NCBI RefSeq assembly: GCF_004341105.1
Contig: NZ_SLZK01000003.1
Coordinates: 1,033,055-1,097,054 of the forward strand
DNA from: Rhizobium sp. BK418
GTDB taxonomy: Bacteria; Pseudomonadota; Alphaproteobacteria; Rhizobiales; Rhizobiaceae
Reading direction: 5' to 3'
Length of the DNA stretch: 64,000 bases
Shown: piece by piece, positions 25,309-33,562 of the stretch
Layout of the letters: every line of letters starts with the position of its first letter
How positions within the stretch are numbered: position 1 is the stretch's first letter
Notes under the pieces: model-generated
Database searches by the model: none
The model's input: the letters and a program-made list of their open reading frames with translations, nothing else
What the model was told of the DNA's origin: nothing
Made by a program: the position numbers and the translations under genes

Positions 25309-27126
25309 TCACCCCACCAATTTCCCCTTATCCGCCTGCGCCAGTCTCGGGACGATCCAGTGATCGATATAGCCCGGCTGCGGATGAATGCCCTCCGGAC
25401 TGACCGCCCAATAGGTCTTCGCATTGGCCTGAAACGCCGTGTTGTAGGTATTTGCGAAGGTCACGAAACAGGTTCCGTTGCCGTTGGCGCTGACATCGAT
25501 CACCACCCGGTTGGCGTAAAGTCCCGACTGGTATTCGATGAGGAGGCTGTCGCCGATCTTCGCTTGGAAATCGGCCGTTCCCGTGGGGTGCGTGGTGGAG
25601 CCGTCGCCCGGCGTGACGGAGAGCAGGGTGCCGATCTGGCCGATATCCACGGCGGCGCGGAATTTGTCGGGGTTGGCAGGATAGTCGGCCCATGCCTGGT
25701 CGATATCGAGATAGCCGTCATGGCCGAAGCCGTTGTTGGTGCGGATATCGTCGTTGATGCTCGCGCGGCCCGTCGTCCAGACGGGGGCGCTGACGGTGAT
25801 GGCGGCCGCGGTGGAATAGGCGGCGGTGGAGCCGTTCTGCGGCGGGATGGTGCACTGGATGACCTTCATGTCGGCTCCGAGCCGCGTCTTGATGCGCGAA
25901 ATCAGGCTGACGAGGCGGGATTTCCAGGTCGCGGTCGTGGTGTTGGCGTCGTTTGTGCCCATCTGGTTGATGACGATGGTGAAGGGGTATTTGCCGCCGT
26001 TGAATGCCTTGATGTCGTCAAGGATATCCCAGCGCAGGAGCGCGCTGGTCGCAAGCTCGCGGGCGGATTGGGCCGAGGGGCAGCCGATGAAGAGATGGGG
26101 GATGCGGCCGGGACCGCCGTCGAGGTCCAGCCATTTGCTTTCCCAGCCGAGATTGCCCCTGAGATCGGCGGAGGCGGATACTTCCTGGCGGCCGTAGCCG
26201 ATGCTGTCGCCGGTGCCGAGAACGACCGGCCTGCCATCCCAGCCGCCCTTGGCGAGCATCAGGTCCGGCCCGTAGCAGATGAGCTGGCTGTTCGTCTGGT
26301 TGCCGGGGGCGACGGCATAGAAATTGTCGAGAACGGCCGTCGTCGGCGCGTCGGCGGCGATGAGGGCGGCAAGCGTCGATGCGTCGGCGGCGGCCCAGTA
26401 TTTCTCGCCGCGGTGTTTTTGGATGCGGGCGGGGCCGATGAATTTCTGGCCCACCGAGGCGATGTGCCAGCGGGTGATGACGAGGAAATCCTCCAGCGGA
26501 TCGAGCTCGCCAGTGAAGGTGGGAAAGTCGCAGAAAGCGCCCTTGGCGCCGGAGGCGATGGTCACGCCCGGAGTACCTGAAAAGTCCGACAGGTAGGTGA
26601 CGCCCTTGACGATGAGGTCCACGCCATCAATGACGACATCGTTGCCGGCGACGATCGTTTCCTGCGGGCCGAAACCCTCGTTCATGGCAAAGCCCGTGAA
26701 GTGGAAGCGCGGCGCCTTCGTCCTGTAGGGCGCATTGCCGAATTTCAGCCTGCTCGCAAAGTAGGTGAGGCCGATGCTGGTGGTATCGACGGCATAGCCG
26801 GAGGGCATGCGGGAGCCCCGGGAGGCGAAGAACATATAGCGGTCGGGGTCGACGGGTTCTCCGCTGCTCTTGACCGCGATGACGGGCGCATTGCCATAGA
26901 GGCTGCGCCCATCCGATATCCTGACAGCGCCGAGCACGGGCAGGCCGTTATAGAGGGTCGCGCCGTCGCTGATGACGTCGACACCCAGCACAGGCCTGTT
27001 GTCGACGAAGAGCGTGGCATCGCCCACATCGCGGATGCCGATGACCGGGCGGTTGTTGAACATGCGCGTGCCGTCGGGAACGATCACCACACCCTGGACG
27101 GGCTGCATATTGTAGAGTTTCGCCAT
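25309..27126 (-). CDS. Phage-type SGNH-hydrolase-like protein with N-terminal repeats, copy 2
   Basis: A 605-residue protein. Residues 15-85 hold four degenerate repeats of about 20 residues (pattern DG..LYNN.PVIGV). From residue 95 it parallels the protein at 16926. The SGNH blocks are canonical here: GDSIG (Ser 308), GTND (Asn 392), and PEGIHP (His 581, with Glu for Asp). It is the last gene of the minus-strand virion module, the place where podoviruses encode tail or fibre proteins. Likely role: removal of acyl groups from the host surface glycan during adsorption (inferred). ATG 27126 with GAGGA upstream. Confidence 0.75.
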   Translation of the reverse strand: MAKLYNMQPVQGVVIVPDGTRMFNNRPVIGIRDVGDATLFVDNRPVLGVDVISDGATLYNGLPVLGAVRISDGRSLYGNAPVIAVKSSGEPVDPDRYMFFASRGSRMPSGYAVDTTSIGLTYFASRLKFGNAPYRTKAPRFHFTGFAMNEGFGPQETIVAGNDVVIDGVDLIVKGVTYLSDFSGTPGVTIASGAKGAFCDFPTFTGELDPLEDFLVITRWHIASVGQKFIGPARIQKHRGEKYWAAADASTLAALIAADAPTTAVLDNFYAVAPGNQTNSQLICYGPDLMLAKGGWDGRPVVLGTGDSIGYGRQEVSASADLRGNLGWESKWLDLDGGPGRIPHLFIGCPSAQSARELATSALLRWDILDDIKAFNGGKYPFTIVINQMGTNDANTTTATWKSRLVSLISRIKTRLGADMKVIQCTIPPQNGSTAAYSTAAAITVSAPVWTTGRASINDDIRTNNGFGHDGYLDIDQAWADYPANPDKFRAAVDIGQIGTLLSVTPGDGSTTHPTGTADFQAKIGDSLLIEYQSGLYANRVVIDVSANGNGTCFVTFANTYNTAFQANAKTYWAVSPEGIHPQPGYIDHWIVPRLAQADKGKLVG

Positions 27127-27184
27127 CGGTGCGTCTTCCTCGCTCATCAAGAAAAAGAGCGGCCGAAGCCGCTGCAGCATCGGC

Positions 27185-27268
27185 CCGAAAATCGAAGTCG
27201 ATTTTCGGAAGCCTGATGCGATTCAAAGTGCTGGAGCGTCCTTCGTGCGTCCGAGCGGACGCACGAAG
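27185..27268. repeat. Two rhizobial intergenic palindromes
   Basis: CCGAAAATCGA/TCGATTTTCGG (27185-27208, 2-base loop) and CTTCGTGCGTCC/GGACGCACGAAG (27241-27268, 4-base loop) are perfect inverted repeats between two phage-module genes. They look like the short mosaic palindromes scattered in Rhizobium genomes, here landed inside a virion operon. Confidence 0.6.
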
Positions 27269-27305
27269 CTCCAGTCGGTGGCCTGTCAACCGGGGGTATC
27301 AGTCG

Positions 27306-27632
27306 TCAGGCTGGGAGGCGTTCTGGGGGGGGCGGCGGCAGCCAGTCCGGGGCGGGGCCGCCGAGCTCTTGCTGCACGCCGTTACCTGCTGGCTCTAAAG
27401 GCATGGCAGGCTCGGAAGGCGCGGGGGATTTGGCGGGTTTTGCAGCAGGCCGTTTGTCTGCCGCATCCGCTTCGCCCTTGCCGATCGCCTTGTCGCCCTG
27501 CCTTGCAAGGCGCACCCATTTCGGGCGGCGCTTTTCGTCCTTCCAGAGCGCGTCGGCCAAGCTGAAGCGCTCGCCGGGATCGCGTCTGGCGCCGCCGTAA
27601 TAGCCACGCTCGGTGGCGACGACTTCAACCAT
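27306..27632 (-). CDS. Small phage structural-module protein
   Basis: A 108-residue protein: the first 50 residues are conserved-looking (VVATERGYYGGARRDPGERF, LADALWKDEKRRPKWVRLA), then an Ala/Lys/Pro-rich tail ending PPPPERLPA. The start resembles small proteins found after capsid genes in many phages, which define a head-tail region. It overlaps the cement gene by 8 bases. Function unknown beyond context. Confidence 0.65.
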   Translation of the reverse strand: MVEVVATERGYYGGARRDPGERFSLADALWKDEKRRPKWVRLARQGDKAIGKGEADAADKRPAAKPAKSPAPSEPAMPLEPAGNGVQQELGGPAPDWLPPPPPERLPA

Positions 27633-28035
27633 GCGAGGGAACCCCAGCCGTGAAGCCGGCGGTGATCTTGCCCGTGGTCGGGGCCGTGCCGGTCACGGTG
27701 TAGAGCAGGCGCAGGTAGAGTTCGTCGGTGCCGCGCGGAATATGGCTCGGCGGGATGATCTTGCCGGCCTTGAGATCGGGGAGGTTGAGCGTGGTGGTGA
27801 TGACCGCCTTCGGCGAGGAGAAGGCCTCGTTATCGTCGGTCTGGATGGTGATGGCGAGCGAGGTCAGGTTATTAAAGCTTTCCACCACCTGCATGAGGAA
27901 GGGGATCGGTTCGCCCTTGCCGATATCGCGGGTCAGCCCCGTCCGGATCGGGCCGAGATGGATGACATTGGTGCTGGGGCCGGTTGCGGTGATAACCTGC
28001 GCGTCCGAAAGCAGCGTCTGCCGGTCGAAAATCAT
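27625..28035 (-). CDS. Bbp16-like capsid cement protein
   Basis: A 136-residue protein beginning MIFDRQTLLSDAQVITATG, with STNVIHLG, then GEPIPFLMQV and LRLLYTVTGTAPTTGKITAGF. This matches the Bbp16 family of Bordetella phage BPP-1, a capsid-stabilising (cement) protein encoded after the major capsid gene, exactly its place here. It is separated from the capsid gene by two hairpins. Expected in about one copy per capsid subunit in the virion. Confidence 0.72.
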   Translation of the reverse strand: MIFDRQTLLSDAQVITATGPSTNVIHLGPIRTGLTRDIGKGEPIPFLMQVVESFNNLTSLAITIQTDDNEAFSSPKAVITTTLNLPDLKAGKIIPPSHIPRGTDELYLRLLYTVTGTAPTTGKITAGFTAGVPSHG

Positions 28036-28062
28036 CTGTGTGGACCTTTCGTGATTGGATCG

Positions 28063-28126
28063 CCCGCCGCCTCAAGACGGCGGGACTTATTCAGGAGAGG
28101 GTCGCCCGCCGTCCGATGACGGCGGG
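28063..28126. terminator. Two tandem GC-rich hairpins between capsid and cement genes
   Basis: CCCGCCG/CGGCGGG (28063-28084) and CCCGCCGTC/GACGGCGGG (28105-28126, 4-base loop) are copies of one hairpin. No T-run follows on the minus strand, so they may be partial terminators or RNA-stability elements that set capsid-to-cement ratios rather than full stops. Confidence 0.5.
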
Positions 28127-28141
28127 ACTGGGTGGAGACGA

Positions 28142-29176
28142 TCAGGCGAGCGCCGGAACGGCGGCTTCGGTGTTGAGGATCGCGTCCGTCTCGCGGATCG
28201 GAATGCCGCGATAGAACTTCACTTCCTGGCCCTCGACGAACTGCGTGGTCAGGTGCACCGTGTTCTGCCGGTCCGTGGTCAGCGCGCGGTCGGTCGACTG
28301 CACGTCGAGCACTTCGAGCACATCCTTGTTCATGTAGATGGCGATGCGGCTTGCCTTGGCGTTCAGCCGGCGCGACTGCAGGCGGTAATAGCCCTTGCGC
28401 AAGAGCGACCAGAGATCGACGGTTCCGGCCATCATGTCCGAGACGTCGATATTGGCGACGCGGGCATTGTAGCGCCAGTCCTTCACGGCCGCACCGATAT
28501 GCCAGGTGTAGAGCGTCTCCTTGGCATAGTAGGGGTCGCCATTGGCATCGAGCACGCGCTGCTCGCCCTTGTCGTCGATCTTGACGCCTGCCTTCGTGCC
28601 CTTGGGGTAGAGAAGGTGGGTGGCGTGGTCGCCCCAGGTGACGAACCAGATCGAGGTATTGTCCGCCCCCGTGCCGCCGCCGTTGACCACCTGGTTGGCG
28701 ATGTTCGGCTGGGTCACATTCGGCAGGTTCGGGTTATAGGCGGAGTAGCGGGCGGAAAGGCCCTTGAACTTCTCCGGCGTCGTTGCCGTATCGTGGTAGA
28801 AGAGGCCGGAGGCCATTTCCTGGCTCAGCGACTCGATGAAGGGCATGGTGTCGACGAGGCGGGCCTTTGCCTTGTCGGGCGCGAGGTCCAGAAGGCGCAT
28901 GTCGATTTCCGAGCGGGCATGCACGAAGCCCGTCGTATCGTCGACCTGCTGCATGGTCGCCTTGGACTGCTTGATGCCCTGGTAGAGCCGGCCCCAGGAG
29001 ACCGAGGGCAGGCCGGTGCGCACCATGTGGCGGTGCACGGCATCCATGTTGCATTCGACGGCCATCGCGTCGTCGAGGATCGGGTTCTGCTGGGAGAGAA
29101 GCTCGATGACGGCGCCTTCGGCAGAGCCTTTGTATGCGTCAACGAGGTTGGGGTAGTAGCTGCCAATGGTGGCCAT
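28142..29176 (-). CDS. Major capsid protein (BPP-1 Bbp17-like)
   Basis: A 344-residue protein starting MATIGSYYPNLVDAYKGS, with the typical body of the BPP-1-type major capsid protein: VIELLSQQNPILDDAMAVECN, RTGLPSVSWGRLYQGI, IDMRLLDLAPDKAKARL and FYRGIPIRETDAIL near the end. It would form the HK97-fold icosahedral shell. It follows the scaffold gene by 6 bases and precedes the cement gene, the standard order. The gene is intact. Confidence 0.85.
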   Translation of the reverse strand: MATIGSYYPNLVDAYKGSAEGAVIELLSQQNPILDDAMAVECNMDAVHRHMVRTGLPSVSWGRLYQGIKQSKATMQQVDDTTGFVHARSEIDMRLLDLAPDKAKARLVDTMPFIESLSQEMASGLFYHDTATTPEKFKGLSARYSAYNPNLPNVTQPNIANQVVNGGGTGADNTSIWFVTWGDHATHLLYPKGTKAGVKIDDKGEQRVLDANGDPYYAKETLYTWHIGAAVKDWRYNARVANIDVSDMMAGTVDLWSLLRKGYYRLQSRRLNAKASRIAIYMNKDVLEVLDVQSTDRALTTDRQNTVHLTTQFVEGQEVKFYRGIPIRETDAILNTEAAVPALA

Positions 29177-29182
29177 GTCTTA

Positions 29183-29896
29183 TCAGCCCTTCGGTGCGTC
29201 TTTGGGAAACATCAGGTGCGCGGTTTCGGCCTTCCTGCCGTTTCCGCCCGCGCCGCCATTCGGTGGGTTGTCCTCCTGGATCATCGATCCGACCTTTGCG
29301 AAAATTCTGATCATCTCGGGGTGGTTGCCGCCGCCGCTGGAATTGAGGTACTCGCGCAGCGCTGGCGTGCCGAGCCGCGAGAGCGCGCGCTGGGCGGAGC
29401 CGACGGTGCCGGCCCATTTCGCGCCGCCGATCTCGCGGTCTTTCCGCGCTTCGTCGGCCCAGCCCTGCACGCGGCCGGCCCAGGCTTCGCTGGCCGCCTT
29501 GCCGCGCCGGCCCTGGATCTCGATGAAACGGTCGGCGAGCTGCTGCGCCTGGCGGTTGGTGAGGCCGAGATCGTGGAAATCGGGACCGAGCGCGTCGATC
29601 AGTTCCTGATCCACCTCGATGCCTTCGGGCATGGTCAGCGTATAGCGGCCATCGTCGGGCACACGGTCGGCAGGGTCATTATCAGCGCTATCGTCGGGCT
29701 TGCCGGCATCATGGCCGGCGGCGCTATCGCGGTCATCGCCACCGCTGTCACCATCCGGTGATGGCGCATCGTCGGGAAACAGAATGGTCTCGGGCGAGGC
29801 GCTTTCGCCGCCACCGCTGCCACTTCCGCCACTGCCAGTACCTTCGGCGCTGCGGAGAATTGCCGGAAAGGGGCTGCTGCTAAGCATCGCTGTCAT
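29183..29896 (-). CDS. Phage scaffolding protein
   Basis: A 237-residue acidic, low-complexity protein: a Ser/Gly/Asp-rich first 80 residues, then a helical region (IDALGPDFHDLGLTNRQAQQLADRFIEI) and a tail ending FPKDAPKG. The composition, lack of globular signatures and position just before the major capsid gene fit a scaffolding protein that guides procapsid assembly. The start overlaps the end of the Bbp19-like gene; ATG 29896 or 29887 are both possible. Confidence 0.75.
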   Translation of the reverse strand: MTAMLSSSPFPAILRSAEGTGSGGSGSGGGESASPETILFPDDAPSPDGDSGGDDRDSAAGHDAGKPDDSADNDPADRVPDDGRYTLTMPEGIEVDQELIDALGPDFHDLGLTNRQAQQLADRFIEIQGRRGKAASEAWAGRVQGWADEARKDREIGGAKWAGTVGSAQRALSRLGTPALREYLNSSGGGNHPEMIRIFAKVGSMIQEDNPPNGGAGGNGRKAETAHLMFPKDAPKG

Positions 29897-30233
29897 GGTC
29901 TTCGCCTTCCTCGTTTGCGGCGCGGCTTGCCGCCGCTGCCTTGTCTGTTGCCTTGAGATCCGCGATGGCGAGCAGCAGGCGCGGATAAAGCGTCGGGTCG
30001 ATGCGATCGAGCTCGGCGATCAGCCGCCGGCCGACGCCCTGTTTGCCGAGCGTGTAATGCGTCGCGTTGGCGAGTTCGCCCGCATAGGCCTCCTGGTAGA
30101 CGGCGCATTGTTCCAACATCCAGAACAGCACGCGCTTGCCGGAGGCGGTGGCGAAGACCTCGCGAAACGCCGTCGTGATTTCGTCTCGTGCGACGCTATC
30201 GGGGGTGAAAGGTTGATCCTTAAAATGGTCCAT
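29880..30233 (-). CDS. Bbp19-like phage protein
   Basis: A 117-residue helical protein: DEITTAFREVFATASGKRVLFWMLEQCAVYQEAY, then GKQGVGRRLIAELDRIDPTLYPRLLLAIA, and a charged Glu/Asp-rich tail. It matches the Bbp19 family of phage BPP-1, a small protein encoded between the portal and scaffold genes, as here. Its role in head morphogenesis is not established. It overlaps the portal gene stop by one base. Confidence 0.7.
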   Translation of the reverse strand: MDHFKDQPFTPDSVARDEITTAFREVFATASGKRVLFWMLEQCAVYQEAYAGELANATHYTLGKQGVGRRLIAELDRIDPTLYPRLLLAIADLKATDKAAAASRAANEEGEDHDSDA

Positions 30234-31918
30234 CAGGCGAGCCCCAGCTGGCGCAGCAGTGCCGATCCGTTCGGGTTGTCATTGGCATCGGCCAGCACCT
30301 GTGCGGCCTTGGCGCCCTGGTTCAGCGCGGGTGCAACCTGTGCTGCCATTTGCGCCGTCTGCGCCGCCTGCATCTGCTGGGCGCGCTGTGAACGCAGATC
30401 CTCCACCTTGTCATCGGCAAGGATCATCGATGGGGGCGCGCCGATCGCATCGAAATAGAGATCGATCGCCTCGTCGACATCGAGCTTGTCGAGCGCTTCC
30501 GGCTTGACGGCCGAGACCTGGCCCATGAAGGCGACACCGCGCTCGATCGCGCCTGTGGCGACCGCCTGCTGTGCCTGCGCCAGCGTGGAAATATATTCCA
30601 CCTTCAGCTCCGTGCCTTCGAGCTCCGGCGGGGGCGGGGGCAGTTCGTCGCGGGCGGCCAGAATATCGAAGGTGCGGTCGATCGTCGGCCCCAGCTGATC
30701 GCCGAAGACGTTTTCCAGCACCGGGCCGAGCTGTAAGAGCTGCTCTTCCTTGCGCTGCGTAAGCTCGAACTGGTTGCGCGGCTGCACGCCTTCCATATTG
30801 GTGATGGCGAAGAAGAGATCGGCAAAGAAGGTCTTCTCGATGCGGTTCTGCACTTCCTGTATGTCTTCGCGCAGCTCTGCGAGGCTGAGATTGACCTCCA
30901 TCGCCGGGCGGAAACCCTTGCCCGTCGGATCATCAACGTAATTGACCGCGCCCGGCAGCAGCGAGGCGGGGCTGTTCTGCATCGAGGTCGGCGCGTTCAT
31001 CGGCGGGCGCACCTTCTTGTCGATGCCTTCGAGCTTTCGCGTCTGTTCGAGCTGCAGCATCCTGATATCGCCGAGCGCCTTCTGGCCGGGCGAGAGCGCA
31101 TAGTGATCGTCCTCGGAAAGCTCCCAGGCGGGCGCGATGATCGGATTGCTGTCGAAGCCGCTTTCCTCCAGGAGATCGCCGCCGAGCTCGTCGATCCAGT
31201 AATTGGAGAGGAAGGCCTTGTTGCGCTTGTCGATTAGTCTGGGGTCGCGGTCATAACGCGGTTCGATGGCGTGATAGACATCGAAACATTCGCCATATTT
31301 CGAGGAATCATAGAGGCTCCTTACCCGCTCCGGCACATTGTCGTAGCCGAAGCGCTCGATGATGCGCTGCACGGACCAGCGGAAGGTGCGGTAGAGCGTG
31401 GTGGCCTTGCCCTTGTGGTCGCGGGCCAGCCAGAAGCGGCCATGCACCAGCTGCTGGACGCGGATGACCGTCTCCTGATCCTCGACGAGGATCGCCACCG
31501 ACTGGCCGAACTGGCCGAGATCGCCATAGCCGATGTGGAAGGCGCGGTAGAGATTGGAGGCGGCAAAGACCTCGCGCATCTTGTCCTGCACGGCGGCGAG
31601 ATAGACCTTGACGGAATCCCGCTTCTTCAGATCGGGATCGAAGGTGGTGAGCCGGAACCAGGGGCGGGCGGGCGAGGTCAGGCCCGAATGCATGCCGGAT
31701 TTCAGCGTCTCGTAGGCATGGGTGCCGGTGCTGTCGATGATCCTGTCGCGCGAGCGCGGGCCTTCCCTTTCGGCATGAAGGCGCAGCCGCGTCGGCTCGA
31801 TATAATCGGCAAGCGTGCGCCATTCGGCCTCCCATGGCTGGCGCACCTGTTTCAGCTCTTCGAGCCTGCGGCGGTGGTAGGCGATCTGCGTCTCGTTGGC
31901 GCGACGGGGATTGTCCAT
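30233..31918 (-). CDS. Head-to-tail connector (portal) protein, podovirus type
   Basis: A 561-residue protein of the podoviral head-to-tail connecting family: it starts RRRLEELKQVRQPWEAEWRTLADYIEPTRLRL, continues with STGTHAYETLKSGMHSGLTSPARPWFRLT, and has ITNMEGVQPRNQFELTQRKEEQLLQLGPV in the second half. A dodecamer of this protein forms the DNA entry vertex and binds terminase. It leads the 25-32 kb module, but terminase is not next to it: it lies at 59-61 kb on the same strand. Confidence 0.9.
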   Translation of the reverse strand: MDNPRRANETQIAYHRRRLEELKQVRQPWEAEWRTLADYIEPTRLRLHAEREGPRSRDRIIDSTGTHAYETLKSGMHSGLTSPARPWFRLTTFDPDLKKRDSVKVYLAAVQDKMREVFAASNLYRAFHIGYGDLGQFGQSVAILVEDQETVIRVQQLVHGRFWLARDHKGKATTLYRTFRWSVQRIIERFGYDNVPERVRSLYDSSKYGECFDVYHAIEPRYDRDPRLIDKRNKAFLSNYWIDELGGDLLEESGFDSNPIIAPAWELSEDDHYALSPGQKALGDIRMLQLEQTRKLEGIDKKVRPPMNAPTSMQNSPASLLPGAVNYVDDPTGKGFRPAMEVNLSLAELREDIQEVQNRIEKTFFADLFFAITNMEGVQPRNQFELTQRKEEQLLQLGPVLENVFGDQLGPTIDRTFDILAARDELPPPPPELEGTELKVEYISTLAQAQQAVATGAIERGVAFMGQVSAVKPEALDKLDVDEAIDLYFDAIGAPPSMILADDKVEDLRSQRAQQMQAAQTAQMAAQVAPALNQGAKAAQVLADANDNPNGSALLRQLGLA

Positions 31919-31931
31919 TGATATCTCCGCC

Positions 31932-32180
31932 TTACTGCCCGAGCAGCGTCTTCTTGAGCGTATTGCCCGAAAGCGCCGGCGATTGCGTATCGGCGAGAAC
32001 GGGAGCGCCCGAAGGCGAGGTGAGGATGGTGGAGGGCGCCCCCTTCACCTTGTCGGAGGCGCGCCGCGCGGCCGTGGATTGGGCGGCGGCATAATCCGGC
32101 GTCTTCTGCTGGGCGTATTCCGGCGGCGCCTGTGGCGGCTCGGCTTTCGGCGGGGAGGAGAACATGCACATCTGGCTCAT
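31932..32180 (-). CDS. Small phage-module protein upstream of portal
   Basis: An 82-residue Ala/Pro-rich protein starting MSQMCMFSSPPKAEPPQAPPEY, followed by STAARRASDKVKG and ending KKTLLGQ. Proteins of this type (a short start with Cys, Ser and Pro, a central alanine-rich part, a terminal LGQ) precede portal genes in many podoviruses and may be minor virion proteins. The start could also be two codons later. Last recognisable phage gene on this side. Confidence 0.6.
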   Translation of the reverse strand: MSQMCMFSSPPKAEPPQAPPEYAQQKTPDYAAAQSTAARRASDKVKGAPSTILTSPSGAPVLADTQSPALSGNTLKKTLLGQ

Positions 32181-32343
32181 CCGATCCTGGTGGCGGTGTT
32201 GGCGCGGGCCGGGACGGACGATCACCCTCCATCCGGCCGATTGGCTTTGATGGTGGGAGGGTGAGGGATGAATGGTTGAGGGGGTGACATGGCTGGAGAA
32301 GGATTGCGTCTCAAAGGCTATTCATCGGAGGCGCTGTGCCGTG

Positions 32344-32530
32344 TGACACCCCCTCTGTCCTGCCGGACATCTCCCCCACAAGGGTGGAGATCGACAAGAG
32401 GCCCGACCTTCGTGCCCATTCGCCGTTTCGCCGGCTGCAACGCTGATTGTTTGGGGAGCCGTCGCGCCCAGCCAATCTCCCCACCTGTGGGGGAGATGCC
32501 CGGCAGGGCAGAGGGGGGTGTCTCACGGCA
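32344..32530. repeat. Large imperfect inverted repeat
   Basis: GACACCCCCTCTGTCCTGCC with ATCTCCCCCACAAGGGTGGAGAT on the left is mirrored by CTCCCCACCTGTGGGGGAG and GCCCGGCAGGGCAGAGGGGG on the right, about 80 bases apart. This is an intergenic palindromic element of the rhizobial mosaic type. It lies right next to the upstream end of the phage module. Confidence 0.6.
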
Positions 32531-32587
32531 AAAAGCCCGTAGTGGACGCGCATCCTTCCAAAACATGAGAAACAAGGGCGGCTCAAT

Positions 32588-32805
32588 TTACCGCCCCACC
32601 TCGATCCGCCCCTTCATATTCGGATGATAACGGCAGATAAAATCCACCGCCCCAATCCCCCTTGACTGCGGTCGAACCCGGCTTGCCCGCCGGTATCACC
32701 ACATCGAAATTGCCTTTCGAGGTCGCGGTGTGATCGATCATGTCCTTGTTGCGCCAGACGATCGCATCGCCCGGATGCGCCGTGACTACCGCCGGGTTGA
32801 ACCCC
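32588..32805 (-). pseudogene. Truncated, frameshifted cupredoxin copy
   Basis: This stretch is about 90% identical to 34260-34477, the 3' two-thirds of the intact cupredoxin gene. It lacks the signal peptide region and has one extra base near the codons for KVDGAV, which shifts the frame so that the Cys-His-Met copper loop is no longer read. It cannot make a copper protein. Together with the intact copy it forms a direct repeat around the CYTH region. Confidence 0.8.
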
Positions 32806-32807
32806 AT

Positions 32808-32884
32808 AAAGACCCCGCTCCAACTATCGGGGTCGAGCCACGGGTCTCGACCCATCCCCAGGGGGAGGAGCTATCTAACCGCGC
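32808..32884. repeat. Partial copy of the AAAGACCCCG repeat
   Basis: TAAAGACCCCGCTCCAAC and CCCCAGGGGGAGGAGCT followed by AACCGCGCC resemble the repeat arm at 40501-40560 (AAAGACCCCGCCCCAAC, then GGGGGAGGGGCT, CCGCGCC). It sits at the broken end of the cupredoxin pseudogene, so the repeat may mark the breakpoint. Confidence 0.45.
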
Positions 32885-33415
32885 CTACCTTCCTTCACTC
32901 ACAGATGCCGCCATGGTTCTGTAAGTATCGAGAATTCCTGAGACCGCCACCGGCCCGGTTGTGATGGCGTCGGCAAGCCGGCGGGATGCGAATGTCATGT
33001 CGCCGGTAATTTCGGGGCCGGCCCAGTCCGGTATCGCCACTGGAAAATCAGGGTCTGGCAATTCGACGTCCGCGGTCACGAGCCCGCGCAAGGGGCCTTG
33101 ATACTCGTCGACCTGCCAGCAGAGGCCGTGGACATCGACCTCGTGGCGCTGCTTCTCCAGCGCCGGCCCGTCCGAGAACTCGCCGATTATCGCCTCGGCG
33201 TCCGTGTCGGACAGGGGGATATGGTACTCGCTGCGCATCACGCCGCGTCTTGCGCCCTTGATGGTCAGCGTGGAGGATCGCCGGCAGAAACGAATGCGCA
33301 TTTTTCCGCCGTCGAACTGAGCAATGAGGTGATCGGCGATGTGCACCGTGGAATGGACGGCGGGGCGCCAGTCATCGTTGATGACAAGAAATTTCCGCTC
33401 GATCTCCAGGCTCAT
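32885..33415 (-). CDS. CYTH domain protein (triphosphate tunnel metalloenzyme)
   Basis: A 176-residue single-domain CYTH protein: EIERKF at residues 3-8, then KMRIRF, TLTIKG and RSEYHIPL strands with alternating basic residues, EVDVHG, and VTADVELPD near the middle. CYTH proteins form a tunnel that binds triphosphates with Mg2+ or Mn2+; bacterial members act as tripolyphosphatase, thiamine triphosphatase or, rarely, adenylate cyclase. The ATG at 33415 is set by the EIERKF motif, which belongs at the N-terminus. Flanked by the cupredoxin direct repeats. Confidence 0.88.
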   Translation of the reverse strand: MSLEIERKFLVINDDWRPAVHSTVHIADHLIAQFDGGKMRIRFCRRSSTLTIKGARRGVMRSEYHIPLSDTDAEAIIGEFSDGPALEKQRHEVDVHGLCWQVDEYQGPLRGLVTADVELPDPDFPVAIPDWAGPEITGDMTFASRRLADAITTGPVAVSGILDTYRTMAASVSEGR

Positions 33416-33562
33416 GCGTGTCCGCCTCGTTTGATCAGGACTCAACAACAAGGAAGACACGGTTCTGGTTCCACGGCTTGGCACGTTGGAACCTTGCGGC
33501 TCCAAAAAGGCGGGGAACAAAAAGAAGCGAGCCAACGTTCGAAAAGCGAGAGGAGCCGGACC

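Noticed and set aside
16926..27126. A diversity-generating retroelement, since BPP-1, the relative of this phage, has one
   Set aside because: No reverse transcriptase gene and no template/variable repeat pair was seen near the SGNH genes; the two paralogues differ throughout, not at adenine positions of one short region.
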